From positions 96,764,501 to 96,828,500 of the forward strand of contig CM075346.1 in the NCBI GenBank assembly GCA_037693485.1: 64,000 nucleotides of DNA. The letters run 5' to 3'. The notes under the pieces are model-generated. The model saw only the letters and a program-made list of their open reading frames with translations, was not told where the DNA came from and did no database searches. Positions 61,701 to 64,000 of this stretch are shown piece by piece. The position numbers and the translations under genes were made by a program. Origin of the DNA: Kitagawia praeruptora (lineage: Eukaryota > Streptophyta > Magnoliopsida > Apiales > Apiaceae). How positions within the stretch are numbered: position 1 is the first letter of the stretch; each line of letters opens with the position of its first letter.

Positions 61701-61779
61701 TATGTGGAACACTAAGTGTATTCACTGCAAGGTTCAGATCATTCTCTTCAAAGTTCTGCTCGGTTCTGTTCAATCTTAA
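46746..61779 (+). CDS. 12-exon gene of unknown function with duplicated exon pairs and a copia in intron 3
   Basis: Coding exons: 46746-46758, 46838-46888, 46964-47089, 59641-59751, 59832-59909, 60001-60066, 60149-60226, 60318-60383, 60465-60542, 60629-60787, 60879-61046, 61130-61779. All introns are GT-AG and phase 1. The sum is 1644 bases (547 residues plus stop) with no internal stop. The protein starts MDKSGRKRLPLGPVSLSSIR and is rich in Ser, Asn and basic residues. Exons 5/7/9 (78 bases each, YLTPSQRRLHS, or YLDPSQRRLHG in exon 9) alternate with exons 6/8 (66 bases each, LQGMSPND). The last exon looks globular: FPSRFTHLFFKAIYRTF, AEEMNTLLNIYHLRSRIIEQ and C/H-rich ends (CITMEHMWNTKCIHC). 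I do not recognise the family; an N-terminal part of a Helitron-type or other domesticated protein is a guess only. Confidence 0.75.
47153..47661 (-). repeat. 3' LTR of Copia-3
   Basis: 509 bp, starting TGTTAGGTCGAATACAC and ending CATTTCTAACA on the + strand. It differs from the other LTR at AACTATATTT (there AACTGTATTT) and AACACTATTTTC (there AACACTGTTTTC). Confidence 0.96.
47662..47724 (-). promoter_or_regulatory. polypurine tract and 3' pairing arm of Copia-3
   Basis: ATCTCCCCCAACTTG from 47662 is the complement of CAAGTTGGGGGAGAT. TGATGATGTCAAAA on the + strand ending at 47724 is the complement of the sense block TTTTGACATCATCA. Confidence 0.8.
47816..51433 (-). CDS. extra ORF of Copia-3, 1205 residues, function unknown
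   Basis: It starts MATKAFDAAGLVFLPSN at 51433. An in-frame ATG 45 bases upstream (51478) gives residues not kept in Copia-1, so I prefer 51433. It has the same layout as the Copia-1 protein and is very similar over the first ~270 residues and the coiled coil. It differs most in repeat numbers: Pro/Thr/Asn repeats ~285-345 and IPAEVEMPAE-type repeats. DVKKGE follows the coiled coil. The last ~200 residues keep YVPKYRDWNGN, EMEKGTTKLK and LRAAIYQTDEND. No membrane segment or signal peptide. The frame is fully open although pol of the same element is broken. Confidence 0.87.
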   Translation of the reverse strand: MATKAFDAAGLVFLPSNYAAPLDHENAPQAFHLFQNFLNDSEIGTALTAPRTLSASQIATFWTNSEYDDGGEAGTPTIIFTHGESEYIITPTTVRDALDFETHTSYSVVGHDRLRTMLEQIGCAGNLNKIGSLRRPSLRKEWSFFFDCITRAFGKKTTNWDALPLDTLQIGHALLYGGNFDFGRLVLMNLGERLSESTTVYFARFCQLLFTACVPNIPIDEADVIQPFQVAKRMFSDLTNKDVTKQQIPELFMPLALQNYVNQPQDPQSPQQMPEPPETINSEPTPPTHTTTVPTTSQQPQPETLNSPPINSPPSNTEPSNTEPLNTETLNTDTLHSEPAPTEPAKTKPKRKKHTAQNTKHSKAKQTLPGAVYTRRMKQHANRPSLSPPRESSSEDEEEIVVPIKKRRLILSDSDAENVVEAPEVVSQQTPTVEDTVNVEVPAKVNMPAENIVDDKVQIPAEVEMPAEDNVTVEIPTEDKMPVEKDQRDGLSPVHDVPESILDPVSPAVHVPEAIASHTELVTSPIQDKVDEATKANSVAEPVQHEVIIEKVAEVIAETVADTAQHSGSFKDGQAQGESDEDKSDSDANSDSFVSAPAQTDSKHTPFTQPCPSHAVEVEHLAKSAENWYRQDCIFPKGRASEFVRQTAKQISNPDILSCLKATVVQVKTLEGNFADTKQEIASLKTEIQSRELKMERESKIKAVQLSKVQDTLFARLGKVEENQTALSAKVDSIANSLELITSILIPDDVKKGERVTKSKCKVSQTLTQKDDAGDGGASDKSKVLNSERQTLRSGKSLKSQSVGTNTETQGTSKTKSLELTSNPKTDEELAVKLFMEENAEGVTIEDAKAEEKSLQEKHLKALKSEKTKRNVKIAKAAKPVLKGIQIKEPVGTDQRMQVFRKPTDAEAKQKLKSIVTTSVDTHVVQKNEDTTSVAAQVVTTPLVSFQLKSTFKRGAPHDPRLEATIPMDFADGRALSGKIGYNKGGIGSYRDKRQYVGPRDPSSLSVPGGGVTQESLDKLESVQLVYQKSLEKDFLLYFMADGTVFKVSEKDIELKYAEELEYVLYIFRVRSQRTQSVANVLQQRMIQNLARRQMKFNSKYVPKYRDWNGNLIEMEKGTTKLKTDLGITVLDFNVKSEEVKYIRLGNEMRRNKIYDLRAAIYQTDENDPQLREIKEAMQIELENAERRLLIDYLRTVPDLQEIRD
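49168..49183 (-). promoter_or_regulatory. internal polypurine tract in Copia-3
   Basis: The complement of this stretch reads AAAAAGGGGGAGAGAG and follows GATGATGTC, identical to Copia-1. Confidence 0.5.
51434..53462 (-). other. non-coding spacer of Copia-3 with candidate internal promoter
   Basis: It aligns with 247-2277. The G-box CACGTG (51683-51688) and TTTATTTA (51621-51628) sit upstream of the extra ORF. T-rich runs at 52478-52540 on the + strand match the A-runs of Copia-1. Many CAGAGTTT/CAGTGTTT motifs (complement of AAACTCTG/AAACACTG) are present. Confidence 0.75.
53463..54404 (-). pseudogene. Copia-3 pol, second part: RT end and RNase H
   Basis: This frame opens within the RT active site (MDDIIFGSTNDK at its start, from the usual YVDD), then runs through the RT thumb (QSRYQMSMMGELSYFLGLQV). 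RNase H follows: SDADFAGCKIDRKSTSG, STAEAEYIAAGSC, CDNQSAIAMTGNP. It stops at 53463. It is out of frame with the preceding part, so it would not be translated as one pol. Confidence 0.9.
54397..56790 (-). pseudogene. Copia-3 pol, first part: protease, integrase and RT up to the active site
   Basis: Protease has VVDSGCSGHMTG at ~residue 11. GAG-pre-integrase has WHKKLSHLNLNNI (~139) with CDSC. Integrase has the three acidic sites in HVDLFGP (~205), RSDNGTEF (~268) and PQQNGVVERKNRT (~305). RT follows from ~645: WVFRNKTDSEG, FAPVARLEAIRIFL, QMDVKSAFLNGKLEEEV. The frame is lost at DLLLDICG, just before the YVDD site, by a small deletion, then stops. Gag ends 11 bases upstream in another frame, so gag and pol are also not continuous. 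Confidence 0.9.
56801..59038 (-). CDS. Copia-3 gag polyprotein (745 residues)
   Basis: It starts MAEIPPPSEKAPTTVSRYET 50-60 bases after the primer site. The copia gag core (UBN2 type, ~30-230) has VPILRPSEYAIWKVKM, KEIWDALEVRCQGT and NLKFLLSLPEKWD. A Lys-rich linker leads to a CCHC knuckle CYKCKEMGHYAPEC (~350). A coiled coil (~430-500) comes next, then a second knuckle CFNCGSTNHLANFC (~640) and a CKHCGSTWHSIYTC (~680). Three cysteine knuckles and 745 residues are more than in Copia-N gag. Gag binds RNA and builds the particle. The frame is intact. Confidence 0.92.
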   Translation of the reverse strand: MAEIPPPSEKAPTTVSRYETIRVPILRPSEYAIWKVKMTMFLEATDPEYLDRIYEGPHKPTKLSAAAAGEEAKVIPKEKKDLTAEDLSSIAKDAKVRHLLHSALDNVMSNKVINCTSAKEIWDALEVRCQGTPAIKKNRRNILTQEYEHFEAKSDETMTETFDRFCKLLNDLSLVNKEYDLEDSNLKFLLSLPEKWDVKTTTIRDNYELGETEIDEIYGLLKTHELELEQRNKRSSRKSKSVALKVEEKPSKKEASRRKEKGKALVIHSENESSNTDVDSNTDGSSDSEDDEEMMQMAALMVKTFKKMGYKNFKKGKRFSRDYSKSDKKNFKKAEGKDFKSGKKDKSEIQCYKCKEMGHYAPECKKGKTEKALYTKGRDWADTSDSDEEVNYALMATTQTENDDLKVPPTTYAYNTDNITELRIYLKALHISYRDQTLENERIKSECSQLKERNKLVEEQLENMNKIQKERDDAVFIEQELLGKYKQLESELEDTKHIIKTWTHSGKDTQEVFQSDTVGLGYSVGDELRFENQVKKRPHYSSEGNVMGTGGPKTEAQKKAVKESYAKTFVKEANIGLMTDKQLKHKLKEIKSVNKQSMPKKNRNGKVGITSGIKPMLASLAPRKTCFNCGSTNHLANFCSKNKNINSLPSKTAVKSDYVRTRPQTLCKHCGSTWHSIYTCRDYHAIYYNYYEPKPNLKWVKVNSANVNSEKVSLNSVNLNSAAKANRFKKAKGSKQVWILKTNNQ
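59088..59099 (-). promoter_or_regulatory. primer binding site of Copia-3
   Basis: GCTCTGATACCA is the complement of TGGTATCAGAGC, the initiator methionine tRNA site, two bases from the 5' LTR. Confidence 0.9.
59102..59610 (-). repeat. 5' LTR of Copia-3
   Basis: 509 bp. The + strand TATTTATA at 59294-59301 is the complement of the TATA box TATAAATA. It is followed by the target duplication TGGAG. Confidence 0.96.
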
Positions 61780-62455
61780 GTTTTTCTGTTTTAACGTAAC
61801 TTTTATGTATCTGTTCAATGTTTTGTAATATGAATTTTGTTGTTGGTTTATGACTTTTTATGTTTCTGGAAATGGATTTATGCTGTGTATTTAACTTAAT
61901 TTCAATTGTTTGTACTTAATCCATGATTTTGCTCTATGTTAATGTATTTCATATTGTTATCAATCCTAATACATATGACTCAATTACATAGGATATGTGC
62001 CTATTGTACTAATCTTAAGCAATAAGAAACTTTGAGCAAGATTAAGCAATAAGATTAGTACATTGTTGCAGCAATGTTTGGGAGAGTTTTTTTTTCAATT
62101 CTTACTTTGTTTTGTTTCTTTAAAATCCTTTTGTTGAGCAGTTCTGAGTACAAGTATACTAAATTTTCTTACAATGTATCAAGTCAAAAATGTTGACTTC
62201 GAATAATGATGAACAGATTTAACAAACTTGGACTTTAGAAGGAGGAATTAAAATCGTAAACTATATAATAACAAATATGTGAAAGCATTACACAAGACGT
62301 TTATATTTACATGTACACAACCTAACTACAACATTAGTAAAAGACATGATACTGTCTTCATTTAATTCAACTAAAGCAAATACTTATACATATATAGACT
62401 TTCATAATACTATCCAGACTGAATTTTATGCTACGGATGAATTCCACAATTTTAA
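61780..62455. other. 3' flanks of two convergent genes
   Basis: Left: 3' UTR of the 12-exon gene. Right: 3' UTR of the minus-strand coiled-coil gene. An imperfect inverted pair (ACTAATCTTAAGCAATAAGAA and GATTAAGCAATAAGATTAGTA, about 62007-62060) could form a hairpin between them. No further gene is seen. Confidence 0.5.
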
Positions 62456-62699
62456 CTATATATTACGGATTAAATCCACAAGTTTTCCACCCATTTGGAG
62501 TCTCTGTGCTTCCAGTTCCACAGACTTTGCTTTCCAATCATTTATCTTTTCAATCCATTCTGCTTCAAAAGTCTGAAAACCTGTTAACATTTCATCCAAT
62601 CTTTCTGTCAACTGTTTTACATGACCAACAATTGATGTGTTTGTATCTTCCACAAATTTTCTTTCATTTTCTACATATGAAGTGTTCTCTAGAACATTT
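62456..62699 (-). pseudogene. last exon of a coiled-coil protein gene, cut by Copia-4
   Basis: The frame is open from the LTR border at 62699 to a stop at 62456, about 80 residues: a polar start (NVLENTSYVENERKF), then a heptad-like helix GHVKQLTERLDEMLTGFQTF and EAEWIEKINDWKAKSVELEA, ending DLIRNI. The helix looks like a host protein rather than a transposon part. I do not recognise the gene. The rest would lie beyond Copia-4, outside the window; whether it is still expressed cannot be seen. Confidence 0.55.
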
Positions 62700-63432
62700 T
62701 GTTAACTCGAATAACTTGTAGAAGGGGGGGGTTGAATACAAGTTATATAATCGTGTCTGATTTTTGCTTGATTATATGAACAAGAATAAACGAATGAATC
62801 AAACTCTTGTTTGTATTAATAAGATCAAATACAAACTCTACCAAAGGTGTACAATACCTTTAGCAGCTGCTGACAATACAAATCTCTCTCTCTGTTTATT
62901 TCGAACTCTCGAATACAAACCTTATACAGAGCTACGCACACAAACTCACAACTTCGTCGCTCTTTACAATGATATTGAGAGAGTATTTATAATGCTACCT
63001 ATCAACTAATAACAGAAAGATATAATCTATACATGACAATGTTCTGCCTTCTAGTCGATAGTTTCCATCAATAGAAAACTCTTCCCTTCATAATATCTTC
63101 TTGCTTGTTCTTCAAACAACGATCCTGTTTTATAGCACTTGCCAGTTTCTGTAGCATCCATAATGACATCATCAGTAACAAAACTGATATCAGGATCTGC
63201 ACACTGCATCAGTATCTGATCAACCATCAGTATTGGACCATCATCAGGATTTGTCCTCTGTTCCTGACATGTAGTCTCCGATACACTGTTCATTCCTGAC
63301 TAAACTATACAGATAACTGTCTTACACATAAATCCTATATACAGTGCTAAATCCTTTATAAGATCAGGATTACAAGAAGTATAATGTGTAAATTCTATTC
63401 TTAACATCACAACTTATGAATTATTCCTAACA
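62700..63432 (-). repeat. 3' LTR of Copia-4 (733 bp)
   Basis: It runs from TGTTAACTCGAATAACTTG to ATTCCTAACA on the + strand. The block GGGGGGTTGAATAC is shared with the Copia-2 LTR end. TATTTATA at 62984-62991 is the complement of a TATA box. Confidence 0.85.
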
Positions 63433-63649
63433 ATCTCCCCCTATTTATGCTTTAAAATCTGAAGCATAAATCTAAGTTGTGGATGTCAAAACATATAACA
63501 ATACAACCAGAATAGAATTTATGAATGTAGAATTATGAAGTTAAGTACCTCCTTCTCAGATGTAGACATTTATCTAGTACTTAGAAGAAAGAATTTTAAC
63601 TAATAATGCTGCTCTTCCTTTACCTCTTCCTAGCTGAGATTCACCACTG

Positions 63650-64000
63650 TCACTCCTGGTTCTTCTTTTTATTTTTACTACCCTTTGTCTGCTCTTTATC
63701 TCCCCCAGCTTTATCATCCTTAGTCTGGTGGTGTTGTTGTTGTTGTTGTCTTTGAACTGTCTTTATCTCCCCCTTTTTGACATCAACAACATTAATTCCA
63801 AGAGATTCAGAAACAGAACAAATGAGATTCATAAGAACTGCTTGATTTTCCATAATTGTGACTTGGTTATCTTCAAGTGATTGAAGTCTTGTTTGAATAG
63901 CAATTTGAGAATTCTGAATATCTTTCAAAACATCAAAATGAACTTCAATGTTGGAAGTGCTTCTAGTATCTTCAGTATCAGAATCAGAAAGAACTGTATC
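63650..64000 (-). CDS. extra ORF of Copia-4, C-terminal part
   Basis: The frame is open from the window edge at 64000 to the stop at 63650 (116 residues). It has an acidic Ser/Asp stretch (LSDSDTEDTRSTSN), then a coiled coil (LQSLEDNQVTIMENQAVLM), DVKKGE and a Gln/His/Lys tail (QRQQQQQHHQTKDDKAGGD, ending KKKNQE). The order acidic region, coiled coil, DVKKGE, GG matches Copia-1 and Copia-2. This protein stops ~40 residues after DVKKGE and lacks the long C-terminal domain. Confidence 0.8.
   Translation of the reverse strand, partial: DTVLSDSDTEDTRSTSNIEVHFDVLKDIQNSQIAIQTRLQSLEDNQVTIMENQAVLMNLICSVSESLGINVVDVKKGEIKTVQRQQQQQHHQTKDDKAGGDKEQTKGSKNKKKNQE
63766..63790 (-). promoter_or_regulatory. 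internal polypurine tract and pairing arm in Copia-4
   Basis: The complement reads GTTGTTGATGTCAAAA followed by AGGGGGAGA. The other arm at 63476-63491 is GTTGTGGATGTCAAAA on the + strand, so 15 of 16 bases are complementary in the element RNA. The arms are about 280 bases apart. Confidence 0.5.

Larger units (their letters stand above)
62700..64000 (-). mobile_element. Copia-4: third copia family with extra ORF, right part outside the window
   Basis: On the minus strand it has the end of an extra ORF, a GATGTCAAAA block (sense TTTTGACATC), the polypurine tract complement ATCTCCCCCTATT at 63433-63445, and a 733-bp LTR. The flank CATTT (62695-62699) should be its target duplication. LTR and ORF are related to Copia-2 more than to Copia-1. 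Confidence 0.85.

Noticed and set aside
1..64000. CRISPR arrays, tRNA or rRNA genes, bacterial operons
   Set aside because: None seen; the tandem repeats present are micro- or minisatellites, and the tRNA-like matches are retrotransposon primer binding sites.

Overview
This is a plant nuclear window from a eudicot. The evidence is spliced genes with GT-AG introns, an LRR receptor kinase of the GASSHO type, a plant-type small mitochondrial protein, and a dense nest of Ty1/copia, Ty3/gypsy, LINE and MITE-like repeats. An asterid, perhaps Apiaceae, is my guess; it rests on one copia lineage that carries a large extra ORF of a type I know from asterid genomes, and it is weak.

Left part, 1-31.7 kb: repeats nested in repeats. 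Copia-1 (1-6639, + strand, 5' end outside) has the end of pol, a 2 kb spacer, a 1236-residue extra ORF and a 3' LTR. It sits in the extra ORF of a second, more decayed relative, Copia-2 (6640-10214). Copia-2 in turn sits in the remains of a minus-strand Ty3/gypsy element (10215-13325). That element's long 5' LTR (13326-15945 continuing at 27983-30259) was hit by a related gypsy LTR, now solo (15946-27977, TSD AAAAT). The solo LTR was hit by a complete but coding-defective copia, Copia-N (18925-27465, TSD GATCT). The gypsy LTR ends against a 5'-cut LINE (30260-31710).

Middle part, 31.7-46 kb: host genes and small repeats. Several MITE-like foldbacks precede a three-exon gene for an 81-residue mitochondrial-type protein (33358-35382, +). 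A two-exon GSO1/GSO2-like LRR receptor kinase follows (40181-36291, -), with a tandemly duplicated segment just past its stop. Then come AT-rich spacer, two adjacent foldback elements (one crowded with ACGT/G-box cores), a hAT-like GAGCCGAGTCGAG cluster and a CACTA-type end.

Right part, 46-64 kb: a 12-exon gene of unknown function (46746-61779, +, 547 codons before the stop, every intron in phase 1, with a tandemly duplicated exon pair). It holds a young 12,458 bp copia, Copia-3 (47153-59610, -, TSD TGGAG), in its third coding intron. Copia-3 is the same family as Copia-1 and has gag, pol (broken at the reverse transcriptase active site), the spacer and the extra ORF. At the right edge the last exon of a convergent coiled-coil gene is cut by a fourth related element, Copia-4 (62700-64000, -).

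The most unusual signal is shared by the four copia elements with an extra ORF. A purine tract AAAAAGGGGGAGA lies inside that ORF directly after GATGTC. The reverse complement, TTTTGACATC, lies 40-60 nt before the terminal polypurine tract. The complementarity extends further in an element-specific way (14 bp in Copia-1/3, 11 bp in Copia-2, 15 of 16 in Copia-4). This looks like an internal plus-strand primer site joined to the 3' end by long-range RNA pairing. All element comparisons here were made by eye.
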